Under the pieces are notes generated by a model. The model saw only the letters and a list, made by a program, of their open reading frames with translations. It was not told the origin of the DNA and ran no database searches. From Stieleria maiorica (GTDB lineage: Bacteria > Planctomycetota > Planctomycetia > Pirellulales > Pirellulaceae): a stretch of DNA of 64,000 bases. The translations under genes and the position numbers were made by a program. Positions 48,845-57,908 of this stretch are shown piece after piece. Each line of letters begins with the position of its first letter. The first letter of the stretch is position 1. The DNA is taken from contig NZ_CP036264.1 of the NCBI RefSeq assembly GCF_008035925.1, positions 1,647,409 to 1,711,408 on the forward strand. Direction: 5' to 3'.

Positions 48845-51828
48845 ACCATATCGTTCGCACCCATCAATCGAGCGGGAACCCTGACGGCGTACACGACGAT
48901 CTGGCGGTCGACGCGGGCAATGCCGTGGCGGCAACACTGGCGGCCAATCCGCTCGATGCCCTCACGCCGGAGCAACAAGAGCGGCTGTCGGAAATTCTCG
49001 AATCCTACCTGGACGAGTTGGAACAAGGCCGCCCCTGCGATCCGGACGCGTTGATTCAGGACCATCCCGAATTGGCCGAGCCGCTGCGTTGGTACTTGCG
49101 CGGGCTGGACTTTGTGCATCACGCCACCGCGGAACTGGGGCCGAAAGACCGGTCGGACGACACGGACGACGCAAATGAAAACGAACTCGGCGATTTCGAA
49201 ATCCTTCGCGAAGTCGGCCGCGGCGGCATGGGCGTGGTTTATGAAGCGCGGCAGAAGTCGCTCGGTCGGCGGGTCGCGTTGAAAGTGTTGCCCTTCGCCG
49301 CCGTCCTGGACCGACGCCAGATCATTCGCTTCAAAAACGAAGCGCAAGCCGCCGCCCAACTGCACCACCCCCACATCGTCCCCGTTCATTCGGTCGGATG
49401 CGATCGCGGTGTCCACTACTACAGCATGCAGTTCATCGATGGCCAGCCGCTGGACAAGGCGATTAGCCAACTCAGGGCGATCAGCCAACAGAGGCAGTCG
49501 CGCGACGCCCGCCGCGACGACGACGCCAATGCATCCAGCAGCACGGTACCGATCGGTGTCTTTTCGACACTCCGCAGCATTCGGTCCCACGGTCACATGA
49601 CCGCTGCCGCCGAATTGATCCGCCAAGCGGCCACGGCAATCGAACATGCCCATGAATTCGGCGTCGTTCACCGCGACATCAAACCGTCCAATTTGTTGAT
49701 CGACCAACAAGGAAAACTGTGGGTGACCGACTTCGGGCTCGCACGTTGCCAAAACAGCATCACCATCACGATGACGGGGGATCTGTTGGGGACGATTCGC
49801 TACATGAGTCCCGAGGCGGCGGCCGGACGCGGCAGCCTGGTCGACCACATCAGCGACGTCTATTCCCTCGGCGTCACCCTGTACGAACTATTGACCTTGG
49901 AACCACCCCACAACGCCACCGATCGTGTGACGATGCTCGATCAAATCCAACGCCAACATCCCGAACGTCCCAGGCGGCTGAATCCGTCGATCCCGATTGA
50001 CTTGGAAACGATCGTGCTGAAAGCGATCCAAAAACCTCGCGACGATCGCTATCAATCGGCCGCCGCCATGGCCGACGACCTGGCCCGGTTCCTGGCCGGT
50101 AAACCGCCGCTTGCCAAACGCCCCACCGTCATCGACCACGTCTCGCAATGGGCCACCCACCACCGCACGCTGGTCGCGTCGATCGTCGCGGTGCTGACGC
50201 TGACCACCTTGACCGCCGGCAGTGCCGCGATGTTGCTGTCCAAAGAGAAAAGCCGAACGGAAGCGGCGCTTCAGACCGCCGAATCGAACTTCCAGCAGTC
50301 TCAGCTGAATCTGCAAAAGGCGATCGATGTCGTCGACCGTTTCGGAATGCGACTGGCCACCAAGCTGGCCGCCGTCCCAGGGACCGAGACGGTTCGCCAA
50401 TCGATCATGCAAGAAACCTTGGCTGACTACCAATCGTTCGCCGAGCAGATGGACGGCGACGCGTCGATGCGATTCGCCCTGGCACTGTGCAACACCCAAA
50501 TGGCGTCGATGCATCGTCAACTGGGGCGGTTTTCCGAGGCGGTCACCTGCTACCAAACCGCGATCCAGCTTTACCAAGAATTACTGCAAAGTGACGAACA
50601 AGAAAGCGCCCCCAATCACGCCCGGATCGGCCATGATCTTGCGGTCTGTCACAACAACCTCGGCGAACTCGCGTTCCAGCAAGGCGACTTTCCCAAAGCG
50701 GAACGGGAATACCAACGGGCACACCAGATCATCGACGGACTGGACACCGCCGACCAAGACGATTTGAAGGTCAAGCATTTGCGGATCGCCTCTTTGGTCA
50801 ATGTCGGCAACCTGGAACGCGCCGCCGGAAACACGTTGCAGTCACGCCGGACGTACGAAAAAGCCATCAACATGCAATCGGAACTGATCGAAATCGATCC
50901 CGACAATGCGGAATACCAACGCGAATTGGCCGTTTCCTATGCGCAGTTGTCGTTCCTGTTTGCCAGCAATGATTTGGATGCCGCCGACCGCTACAACCAA
51001 CTGGCGATCGCCCTGCACAAGAAACTGGCCGAGCAGCGGCCCTATGATTTGGCGGCGCTGTCCGAATTGGCCACCTGTTACAACCACCGTGGTGCGATCT
51101 TCAACCGCCGCGGTCGGACCGACGAGGCGCTCAAGGCCTATCAGGAAGCCATCGATGTCCAACAGGTGCTGGTCATGCGTGCGCCAACGTCCAGTCGCTT
51201 CAAGGAACAGTTGGCGGTCGCCCACAACAATCTGGGCCAAGTCGTGTTGTCGTCCGAGGCGGCGTCGACCGACGCGATCTCGCATTTCAAAAAGGCGGAA
51301 TCCTTGTTGAACGAGCTGGTCAGCACGTCTCCCTTGTCCCCGCATTACCGAGCCCAGCTCGGGGGCGTGCTGTCGAATCTGGCACCACTTTTGGAGAATT
51401 CTGATTCCCAGGCGGCGCGAAAATACTACGATGATGCAATCGAGCACCAAGGTTGGGCCGTGGAGCGTTCGCCACAAGTTCAAGACTTCCGGGTCTGGCT
51501 GAGCGCCAGCTACGTGAAGTACGGACGGTTCTTGAGACGCCAAGGACAATACGATCAGGCGGGCGAGGTCGCACTCCGGCGGCGCGAACTTTGGAGCGAT
51601 GATCCGAATCATTTGTATCGAGTCACGCTGGAGCTTGCCGAAGCTGCCGTCGGCGACGGTGAATCATCGCTGTCGCCACGTCACCGTTGGATCGACGAAA
51701 CGGTGCAAACGTGGCAGCTGGCCGTCGCGGCGGGACTTGATGATCTCGAATCAAAACGAAAGGATCCGACCTTACAAAAGGTCATGCGGTTTGCCGATCA
51801 ATTCACATCTGTCGAACCATCCCAATGA
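48841..51828 (+). CDS. Transmembrane Ser/Thr protein kinase with TPR sensor domain
   Basis: 995 residues. The first 115 are a helical N-terminal region with an LSEILESYLDELEQGRPCDP segment often found in planctomycete kinases. The kinase domain follows: GRGGMGVVYEA (about 126-136), VALKVL with catalytic Lys, VVHRDIKPSN (about 276) and DFGLA (about 297), then GTIRYMSPEA. A transmembrane helix is at about 440-465 (LVASIVAVLTLTTLTAGSAAML). The outer part carries TPR-like repeats from about 560 to 920 (LGRFSEAVTCYQTAIQLYQE, FPKAEREYQRAHQ). The 4-bp overlaps on both sides show one transcriptional unit with the sigma factor and the LEPR-XLL protein. Confidence 0.92.
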   Translation: MNHIVRTHQSSGNPDGVHDDLAVDAGNAVAATLAANPLDALTPEQQERLSEILESYLDELEQGRPCDPDALIQDHPELAEPLRWYLRGLDFVHHATAELGPKDRSDDTDDANENELGDFEILREVGRGGMGVVYEARQKSLGRRVALKVLPFAAVLDRRQIIRFKNEAQAAAQLHHPHIVPVHSVGCDRGVHYYSMQFIDGQPLDKAISQLRAISQQRQSRDARRDDDANASSSTVPIGVFSTLRSIRSHGHMTAAAELIRQAATAIEHAHEFGVVHRDIKPSNLLIDQQGKLWVTDFGLARCQNSITITMTGDLLGTIRYMSPEAAAGRGSLVDHISDVYSLGVTLYELLTLEPPHNATDRVTMLDQIQRQHPERPRRLNPSIPIDLETIVLKAIQKPRDDRYQSAAAMADDLARFLAGKPPLAKRPTVIDHVSQWATHHRTLVASIVAVLTLTTLTAGSAAMLLSKEKSRTEAALQTAESNFQQSQLNLQKAIDVVDRFGMRLATKLAAVPGTETVRQSIMQETLADYQSFAEQMDGDASMRFALALCNTQMASMHRQLGRFSEAVTCYQTAIQLYQELLQSDEQESAPNHARIGHDLAVCHNNLGELAFQQGDFPKAEREYQRAHQIIDGLDTADQDDLKVKHLRIASLVNVGNLERAAGNTLQSRRTYEKAINMQSELIEIDPDNAEYQRELAVSYAQLSFLFASNDLDAADRYNQLAIALHKKLAEQRPYDLAALSELATCYNHRGAIFNRRGRTDEALKAYQEAIDVQQVLVMRAPTSSRFKEQLAVAHNNLGQVVLSSEAASTDAISHFKKAESLLNELVSTSPLSPHYRAQLGGVLSNLAPLLENSDSQAARKYYDDAIEHQGWAVERSPQVQDFRVWLSASYVKYGRFLRRQGQYDQAGEVALRRRELWSDDPNHLYRVTLELAEAAVGDGESSLSPRHRWIDETVQTWQLAVAAGLDDLESKRKDPTLQKVMRFADQFTSVEPSQ

Positions 51829-53087
51829 CCCAAGCACGTCATCCATCCGACGGGCGTCGAAAGCGAAATGACCGCCGCCGCGGCCGACCGCTGACGCTGG
51901 AACGTCTCGAAACGCGAAACCTGCTCGCCGGGCCCGAGCTCGAAGCGGTCGACTTCATGGTCAGCTTGGCGTCCAACCATCCGTCGATTCCCGAATACCA
52001 GGCGATGGTGGTGCGTCTGGAACCGGTCGCTGGTCGATCCAACGACACCCTGCGATTAAGTATCGGACGGATCTTGAGCACGCCAGGGGATCGGATCGTA
52101 TTGCAAGACCTGTGGACCGCGCAGGACGATTGGTTACTCAGGTCGGCGTTGGTTGATGCGATCTTGTCCGATGGTCGTTTCGGGGCTGCGTTGGATGCGG
52201 AGTATGGCTTGTCCGGCCGTGATTCGATCTCCATCGAAATCGATCGCGGCGATGGGGTGGTGGATTCGTTCCCACTGACCGACCCGGCCGACAGTGGATT
52301 GTCGCCGCTGGAAATCATCCCCAGCCCCGTGATGCCCACGCTTGCGCACCTTTCGTCGGTCGATCCGTTCGCACCCGATGATGTCGAACGCGTGGATCAG
52401 ACGATTCGTCCCACGTCCAAAACGCTGCCTCGCAAACTCAGCTCGCATGCCGTCGAAACAGATTCGGTTGACGCGCCGACCGAACGGTTGACGGATCGAT
52501 TGCCGGGTGAAGGCGAAGTGATTCGATTGTCGACGACGGCCGAGTTGGTGGCCAACGAGCTCGATCCGTCGGAGATTCGTTTGCCGTCCGAATCAGAATT
52601 CTTCGTGACCAACATCCAACGTCTCTCCCCGCCAGGGGAGGACACCGTGTCGCGCCGGGACGATGATTCAGCAAATCGTCAGCCGGATGAATCGATCGTC
52701 GATTCCGATGGGCTGGGACCGGACGTGACCTCGGCAACCGCCGACGCCAGCCACAGCCAAGCACCGATGTTTGCGGCTGTCACATCGCTGGAGGTTGCCC
52801 TGGTGTTCGAGTTCGGCGGTGCATCCGACGACGCGGTGATCGGTGCCGCGGAATCGGTTTCACACTATCGCCCGATGGTCGAACCGGTGGATGCGGCGGC
52901 TGCGGTGCCGGTCGAGACCGCGTCGATGGCACAAGGCGACCCGGATGCCGTGGTTGCCGAAACCGGCGACACCCGTGCACGTGTTCGCAGGTTGGCCGCA
53001 GCGCCGGCGCTGCTAATCGTCGCCGGGGCGGTGTGGACCAAGGTTCGAAGTCGCCGCACCACAAGAACGGTCAGTACCCACCGATAG
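51825..53087 (+). CDS. LEPR-XLL-type exported protein with C-terminal membrane helix
   Basis: 420 residues. The N-terminus has the planctomycete LEPR-XLL-like motif LTLERLETRNLLAG, used as an extracellular targeting signal. The body is Asp/Ser/Pro-rich with a DLWTAQDDWLLRSALVDA segment and much disorder; no catalytic domain was recognised. The last 50 residues have a probable membrane helix (LAAAPALLIVAGAVW) and a basic Arg/Thr tail. Its start overlaps the kinase stop (ATGA), so it is the likely third component of the sigma-kinase module. It may be the surface sensor or the substrate; both are inference. Confidence 0.75.
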   Translation: MTQARHPSDGRRKRNDRRRGRPLTLERLETRNLLAGPELEAVDFMVSLASNHPSIPEYQAMVVRLEPVAGRSNDTLRLSIGRILSTPGDRIVLQDLWTAQDDWLLRSALVDAILSDGRFGAALDAEYGLSGRDSISIEIDRGDGVVDSFPLTDPADSGLSPLEIIPSPVMPTLAHLSSVDPFAPDDVERVDQTIRPTSKTLPRKLSSHAVETDSVDAPTERLTDRLPGEGEVIRLSTTAELVANELDPSEIRLPSESEFFVTNIQRLSPPGEDTVSRRDDDSANRQPDESIVDSDGLGPDVTSATADASHSQAPMFAAVTSLEVALVFEFGGASDDAVIGAAESVSHYRPMVEPVDAAAAVPVETASMAQGDPDAVVAETGDTRARVRRLAAAPALLIVAGAVWTKVRSRRTTRTVSTHR

Positions 53088-53130
53088 TCGTCTACCGCCG
53101 CTTAAATTTTGTCCTCGGCGATGTTTCAGA

Positions 53131-53210
53131 GGGTCGCCGTGTTCTCCGAACTCGGCGTCCCAAAATGCGAAGCATTGCCCCGCGCCGACCTCGGCGAGGA
53201 CGGTGACTAT
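53131..53210 (-). repeat. Dispersed palindromic repeat, family B copy 5
   Basis: About 80 bp, inverted relative to copy 1 (GGGTCGCCGTGTTCTCCGAA first). It separates the LEPR-XLL gene from the convergent PAP2 gene. Confidence 0.85.
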
Positions 53211-53296
53211 CCATCGCCATCACACGACCCCTCAATGCAAGGGATTTAGAAAGTCTGACAACGTGTGTCGCGTCCATGGCCTCCCAGCCATCGCTT

Positions 53297-54172
53297 TTAA
53301 GCGGCAACCTTGCCCAGACCGGTGGTGGTCGTGTCTGCGTCGTCGTTGTTCCGTTGACGTCGTCGTCGACGTGGTTCCGATTCGGGTTGCATCTTGTCAA
53401 ACAGATTGCCCAGCAATCGGGGGTGCAAACAGACGTAGGCCCAGATCAGGCCGAATGCGGCGCCGCCGAGAATATCGCTTGGAAAGTGGGCGATGCTGGC
53501 CAGTCGTTGTAGACCGGTGCCCAAGCAGATCGCCGCGAATAACCAACGCCCACGGGGCAAGACGATCCACAACCCCACGGTGAGCGCCGTCGCCGTCGCC
53601 ACATTGCCGCTGGGAAAGGCACGTGTGCTGGCGTCAAAGGTGGCGACTTGAGAGAGCGTCCAATCGAACGCCCACAGCCAGGCTGAGTCGATCGACGCGA
53701 CGTCCAAGTTCAACCCCGTCGGGCGCGGTCGCAACACAAACATCTTGGCCAACGTCGCGATCGCTCCGGCACCGAGTGCCAGCGTGGCCAGTCGAGGCAA
53801 GTGCCAGCGACAATGTGGAGCCATCAAAAAGATCCCGAACAGCACCAAGAAGATCCCGCTGCCGTGCGAGAAGATCTGCATCAACTCCAAGCCGCTGCGA
53901 AACTCCCTCGGTAACGGATCTCCGGCAAACCATCGTGCCACGGAGATGTCCATCAGCGTGACCATCGGCACCGACAGCAACAACATCCCGGCAAACCACA
54001 GCAGCGCGTTGACGCGAAAGGCGTCTTTGGACGCTTCGGTCTGTGGATAGACCAATCGCACCGCCGGGGCTTGGGAGGAGGTGAGGGCCTGAGAATCCGA
54101 ACACGACTCCGCTGACGATCGCGGCGGTTCGTCGTCGCGAGAAGGCTCGTCGAGTGGTGCTGCAGATCGCAT
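53297..54172 (-). CDS. PAP2-family membrane phosphatase with altered PSGH motif
   Basis: 291 residues. A hydrophobic multi-pass protein (FAGMLLLSVPMVTLMDI, IFLVLFGIFLMA, LATLALGAGAIATLA). The three PAP2 motifs are KMFVLRPRP (motif 1), FPSGNVATATA (motif 2) and SIAHFPSDILGG (motif 3). Motif 2 normally is PSGH; here His is Asn, which would weaken the general-acid role. Motif 3 His is intact. PAP2 enzymes dephosphorylate lipid phosphates such as undecaprenyl-PP or phosphatidate. The start at 54172 was chosen over an upstream one because of composition. The C-terminus is Arg/Asp-rich. Confidence 0.8.
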   Translation of the reverse strand: MRSAAPLDEPSRDDEPPRSSAESCSDSQALTSSQAPAVRLVYPQTEASKDAFRVNALLWFAGMLLLSVPMVTLMDISVARWFAGDPLPREFRSGLELMQIFSHGSGIFLVLFGIFLMAPHCRWHLPRLATLALGAGAIATLAKMFVLRPRPTGLNLDVASIDSAWLWAFDWTLSQVATFDASTRAFPSGNVATATALTVGLWIVLPRGRWLFAAICLGTGLQRLASIAHFPSDILGGAAFGLIWAYVCLHPRLLGNLFDKMQPESEPRRRRRQRNNDDADTTTTGLGKVAA

Positions 54173-54523
54173 GTGCAAAGCTACTCTGTGGCGGGGAACG
54201 GTGTCCGTGAAACATCGGTTCGTGAAACAGGCCTTGCGGGTTTCAATCCAGCCCGGACAGGCCCATCTCGTCTGACGCCGAACACTACGCAAATCGCCAA
54301 TCGCAGCGGAAGACGCATTTTTTCCCGCGGTGGGTGATCGCCGAACACCCTTTGATGGCAAATGAAGCGATCCGTTTAAACAGTTTTAGTCAACTTTGAC
54401 GGTTGCGTTGACGATGACGACCCTAGACATGGCGTGTCAGTCGCCTGTTGTCGGTTTGGATCACAAGGCGTGCGAGAGCTTTTGGCAAAGGATTCGCAAG
54501 CGATTTCGTTTCATGGGATAACG
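54173..54523. other. Intergenic stretch, no gene seen
   Basis: 351 bp between the PAP2 gene and the divergent Cys-rich gene. No repeat, tRNA or credible frame was found. It must hold promoters for both genes. Confidence 0.55.
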
Positions 54524-55252
54524 ATGATGTCACGCGTGTTTGGATTGTTGCTGGTTGGATGGATCACGGTCTCCATGACGGGATGCGTCGGACCGATGGG
54601 AGCCGGATGTTGTGGCCCCATGGGCGGCCCGGGGTTCAGCGGCGGTTGCGATTCCAGTTGCGGCGACGCTTCCTGTGGCGGATGCAACTCCTGCACCGGA
54701 TGCGGCGAACTGTACGTCGACCCGTGGATCAACCATCCGGCCGACTGTGTCGATCCCTGTGATTCCTGCGGTAATTACAACGGGCAAAGCTGCGGCCAGT
54801 GCCGATCCGTGTTTACCGGCTTCCGATCACTTTGGGGATACCGTTGCGGTTGCGATCCGGGACCGGTCTCGACGACCCGCCGCGGTTTCGCACCGAGCTG
54901 CTCCAGCGGTTGCGATGGATGCGACAGCTGCATCGTCGAACCGGCCTGTGGCTGCGAAGGTGCCTGTGACTGTGGCGTCATCGAACCCGGTTGTGGCTTC
55001 GAGCCGGCCTGTGGGATCGAGCCCGGATGCGGATTCGAGCCGGCATGTGGTTGCGAAGGCGGATGCAATTGCGGCGGCGTGATGACAGAGAGCTACGGAC
55101 CGCCGCCGGGGGAAGTCATCATCGAGTCGCCTGACCAGGCAGCGATTCACCCCACGGTCAAACCCTACGCCCCGCACCGCACGCGCAAGATCTTCAACCC
55201 CCGCACCGAGACGGCCTCACGCGGCGGATTCTTAAACGAGTATCGCCGCTAA
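54524..55252 (+). CDS. Cys-rich secreted lipoprotein
   Basis: 242 residues. The signal peptide is LLLVGWITVSMTGC, where the final Cys fits a lipobox (-3 to +1 SMTGC-like). The body has many Cys-Gly pairs and the repeated EPACGCEGACDCG- and EPGCGFEPACG-type units, about 40 Cys in all. The C-terminus is Arg-rich with a KPYAPHRTRKIFNPRTE segment. Alternative start at 54527. The family was not recognised; metal binding or disulfide-rich coat protein is possible. Confidence 0.7.
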   Translation: MMSRVFGLLLVGWITVSMTGCVGPMGAGCCGPMGGPGFSGGCDSSCGDASCGGCNSCTGCGELYVDPWINHPADCVDPCDSCGNYNGQSCGQCRSVFTGFRSLWGYRCGCDPGPVSTTRRGFAPSCSSGCDGCDSCIVEPACGCEGACDCGVIEPGCGFEPACGIEPGCGFEPACGCEGGCNCGGVMTESYGPPPGEVIIESPDQAAIHPTVKPYAPHRTRKIFNPRTETASRGGFLNEYRR

Positions 55253-55259
55253 ATCGCAT

Positions 55260-55370
55260 TGTAGAACCGTTGTCCCCAACTGTTCCCTCGTGACCGCCCC
55301 GCGGTCACCCGCTTTGCTCCTTTCAGCCGAGACGGCTGAGGGGAGCAACCATTGAGACAATGGTTCTACA
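55260..55370. repeat. Inverted repeat around 55.3 kb
   Basis: Outer arms TGTAGAACCGTTGTC (55260-55274) and GACAATGGTTCTACA (55356-55370) differ by one base. An inner region has short complementary runs (GACCGCCCCGCGGTC, CAGCCGAGACGGCTG). It lies between convergent genes. Confidence 0.8.
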
Positions 55371-55382
55371 TGACGATTGTCT

Positions 55383-56666
55383 TCAAACGCGCCGACCACG
55401 TCGGCGGTTTCGACACACCGTCACGCCCGAGACAATCGCAATCAACGCGAATGCGGATGGTTCGGGGACTGCCGTCACGGCGACGCGGTAGGTCCCGGCC
55501 GTGTTGTCGGTAAACCGGAACGACATATAAAACTCGCCATCCTCGGCCGCAGACGATCCGGCGATGAGTGAGATTTCCCGGCCATCGATCTGATCGCCAA
55601 CGCGAGCGAGTTCGCTGAACGTGGAACCGGACTTGTAGTAGGCCGCCACTTCCGGGTCATTGTTCGTCACGGCCTGAAACACGGCGGCATCCCCGCTGAC
55701 CGCCAGCGAGAAGACGTCAAAATTAAGAAACTGGTCGTTGCCATAGGGAGTGGCGTTGTTGACCAACGTATCAAAGTTTCCCTCTTCGTCGACCGAATAA
55801 AATCCGATGCGATTGTCGTTCGGATTCACCGTCGCCGCGGCGAAGTAGGCGATGTTGTTCGCGATCGTTGGGTCGGCGAACCCAAAGAACTGCTCTCCGG
55901 TTCCGGGCATGACGTCGTTGGTGTCAACGATCTTTTCCAGACTTCCCGAACGGTCAGAATAGATGCCCGACAGGCCGGCGCCGTTTGTGCCTTGGAAGAT
56001 GACCGAGCCGTTCTTGCCGATATCGCCGCGGGAACTCTGAAAGCTGTCGATGTCGAACGTCCCTGTGCCGGACGGGACCGCGGTGTTTCGGTCGGCGATC
56101 GTTGTATTGGTTCCGCTTGAATTCTTATAGAACCCGGGGTTATTAAACACCGAGCTTGTCCCCGTGCCGTGAATCACGACGTCTCCGTTGGGCAGCGCAC
56201 GCAAACGTCGAAAAGTGCTCGGAGCCGTACCGGACTGTTCCATCAATTGCGGCGTGCCGTCGGAACCGAGACGGTAAAGGTGGTTGTCAAAACTGACGCG
56301 ACCGCTGAAGTACACGTCGCTTTCAAGCACATCAATCGCATCGACGAAACTGAACGTCGTTGTTCCAGAAAAGACGGGGTGAGAGACGATGGTGTTGTGA
56401 TCAAGTAGCGTCGTGAAGGTGCCATCGGTGTGGCGGCGAACGATCCCGAACTCGCTCTGGTTCGTTGTCGGGTTGAACCCGGATCCCACAAACACGTCCT
56501 CGTCGCCGTCAGCGTGAATGAACGATCCCGTGAAGTTAGGCCCGAATCCGGGGACCTGTGTGTCGGAATGGAGGACCTCTCTAAACGTAAAACTCTGCGC
56601 GCTCACGGGACAAGATCCGACCAGAAACATGACGCAGAAAACGGAAGCACGAGCTGTCAATCGCAT
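55383..56666 (-). CDS. PEP-CTERM sorting-domain protein
   Basis: 427 residues. Signal peptide near the N-terminus (ASVFCVMFLVGSCPVSA). The sorting motif is AVPEPSAFALIAIVSGVTV followed by an RNRRRGRR tail. The body is beta-rich with Asp/Asn-rich repeats (FGPNFTGSFIHADGDEDVFV, and YFSGRVSFDNHLYRLGSDG) and is likely a WD- or NHL-like repeat protein, but no family is certain. Its function is unknown; it stands convergent with the Cys-rich gene. Confidence 0.8.
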   Translation of the reverse strand: MRLTARASVFCVMFLVGSCPVSAQSFTFREVLHSDTQVPGFGPNFTGSFIHADGDEDVFVGSGFNPTTNQSEFGIVRRHTDGTFTTLLDHNTIVSHPVFSGTTTFSFVDAIDVLESDVYFSGRVSFDNHLYRLGSDGTPQLMEQSGTAPSTFRRLRALPNGDVVIHGTGTSSVFNNPGFYKNSSGTNTTIADRNTAVPSGTGTFDIDSFQSSRGDIGKNGSVIFQGTNGAGLSGIYSDRSGSLEKIVDTNDVMPGTGEQFFGFADPTIANNIAYFAAATVNPNDNRIGFYSVDEEGNFDTLVNNATPYGNDQFLNFDVFSLAVSGDAAVFQAVTNNDPEVAAYYKSGSTFSELARVGDQIDGREISLIAGSSAAEDGEFYMSFRFTDNTAGTYRVAVTAVPEPSAFALIAIVSGVTVCRNRRRGRRV

Positions 56667-56811
56667 GGGGGCCGCCTGAAATTCCGATGATGGGTTTCGT
56701 TCGCTTTCTCAGAGTTGAATTTTCAAGAAGGGCCAGGATATCGCCCCCGGTGGCGCGGTGCAACAAAACGGTTACCCTCACGACGTCGTTCGATCGCCCC
56801 CTTCGCCACAA

Positions 56812-57258
56812 TCACTCTGCCGCGGTGGCGTACAGGACGCGGTCCGCACCGGCGGCTCGGGCGGCGTCGTAGGCGGCCACGGTGCGCTCCATCGTCACCT
56901 CGGCCTCCGGATCGATGATCACCGGCGGCTGCACGCCCAACGCGATGACTTCCGCCAATCGTTCTTGCAGCACGTCGACCGATTCAATCCGCTGGCCGCC
57001 GAACTCGATGACCGGCAATCCGCCACGCACCAATAGTTTCACCACGATCTCGTCGAACGCTTCGGTCGGCGGCGGTTGGTCCGTGTTGGCCTCGCTGCCC
57101 CCGGCGGGGACTTCCGCGAGCGCACTCGGCAGATCGTACTCGGGCGTTTCGAAACTGCTGGTCCAGACAAAGAAGATCAACAGCAAGAAGACGACGTCGA
57201 TCATCGGCGTCATTTTGACTTCCAGCGAACCGGTTCGATCATGACGGGGCAATCGCAT
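56812..57258 (-). CDS. ExbD/TolR-type protein
   Basis: 148 residues. One membrane helix near the N-terminus (MTPMIDVVFLLLIFFVWTSS), with the conserved Asp that carries protons in MIDVVF, and a periplasmic C-terminal domain (VEVTMERTVAAYDAAR-like). ExbD/TolR proteins work with ExbB/TolQ to transmit proton-motive force to outer-membrane partners. The gene is 4 bp downstream of the second ExbD gene. No ExbB/TolQ homologue is seen in this window. Confidence 0.85.
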   Translation of the reverse strand: MRLPRHDRTGSLEVKMTPMIDVVFLLLIFFVWTSSFETPEYDLPSALAEVPAGGSEANTDQPPPTEAFDEIVVKLLVRGGLPVIEFGGQRIESVDVLQERLAEVIALGVQPPVIIDPEAEVTMERTVAAYDAARAAGADRVLYATAAE

Positions 57259-57262
57259 CGCC

Positions 57263-57694
57263 CTACCCCTGTTCTTTGACGGTCTGCTCTTTGACGGCCA
57301 GTTTGATGTCCAGCAAGCCCTGCCGGGAAGACGCTTTCAAGATCGGTTCGACCGTTCCGTACGGCACCGCGCCGTCGGTGCGGATCCGAAGCGAAGCCGA
57401 TTCGCCGTCGCGGCGGACGACGTCGGCCAGAATCTCGTCCAGCCCGGCAAGGTCGACGGCGTTTCCGCCGACCATGATCTGACGCTCGCGATTGACCGTG
57501 ATCGTCAACGACACCGGGTCGACACTCAGCGGCTGATGCGTCGCCGCGACGGGCAAGTCGACGGGCAACCGCGATTCCTGGCGTGCCAGGTGACTGGACA
57601 CCAGGAAGAAGATGATCAGCAGAAACACCACGTCGATCATCGGCGTCATGTTGGCACCGGTGAAGGGTCGGTTCTGCTGATTCGGAATCTTCAT
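57263..57694 (-). CDS. ExbD/TolR-type protein
   Basis: 143 residues. The start at 57694 gives MKIPNQQNRPFTGANMTPMI followed by the helix DVVFLLIIFFLVSSHL. The MIDVVF Asp is present. The periplasmic part holds SLRIRTDGAVPYGTVEPIL and LDIKLAVKEQ. It is the first of a two-gene set with the ExbD gene at 56812, 4 bp apart. Family E and C repeats lie upstream. Confidence 0.85.
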   Translation of the reverse strand: MKIPNQQNRPFTGANMTPMIDVVFLLIIFFLVSSHLARQESRLPVDLPVAATHQPLSVDPVSLTITVNRERQIMVGGNAVDLAGLDEILADVVRRDGESASLRIRTDGAVPYGTVEPILKASSRQGLLDIKLAVKEQTVKEQG

Positions 57695-57726
57695 CGGCGT
57701 CGCGGCCTGTTGATTGATTCTGATAG

Positions 57727-57778
57727 CCGCGAACGCGCGAGCGTACGGGCCTGAAACATCAAGAAAACGCACGGGCCG
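57727..57778 (+). repeat. Dispersed palindromic repeat, family E copy 3
   Basis: Holds GCGAACGCGCGAGCGTACGG and ACGCACGGGCCGG, the reversed version of the family E arms. It lies upstream of the exbD pair. Confidence 0.55.
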
Positions 57779-57808
57779 GTAGGCTAGCGTCCAATGTCAT
57801 CTACTCTA

Positions 57809-57886
57809 TGAGCCGACGGCGCTAGCCGCGGGCCTTGGATTGCCCTTCGAGACTTGTAAGGCCCGAGGCTAGCGCCTATCGGCTAA
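57809..57886 (+). repeat. Dispersed palindromic repeat, family C copy 3
   Basis: About 78 bp with TGAGCCGACGGCGCTAGCCG and AGGCTAGCGCCTATCGGCTA arms. It separates the transketolase gene from the exbD pair. Confidence 0.85.
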
Positions 57887-57908
57887 CTCAATCAATTCAA
57901 CAGGCCGT

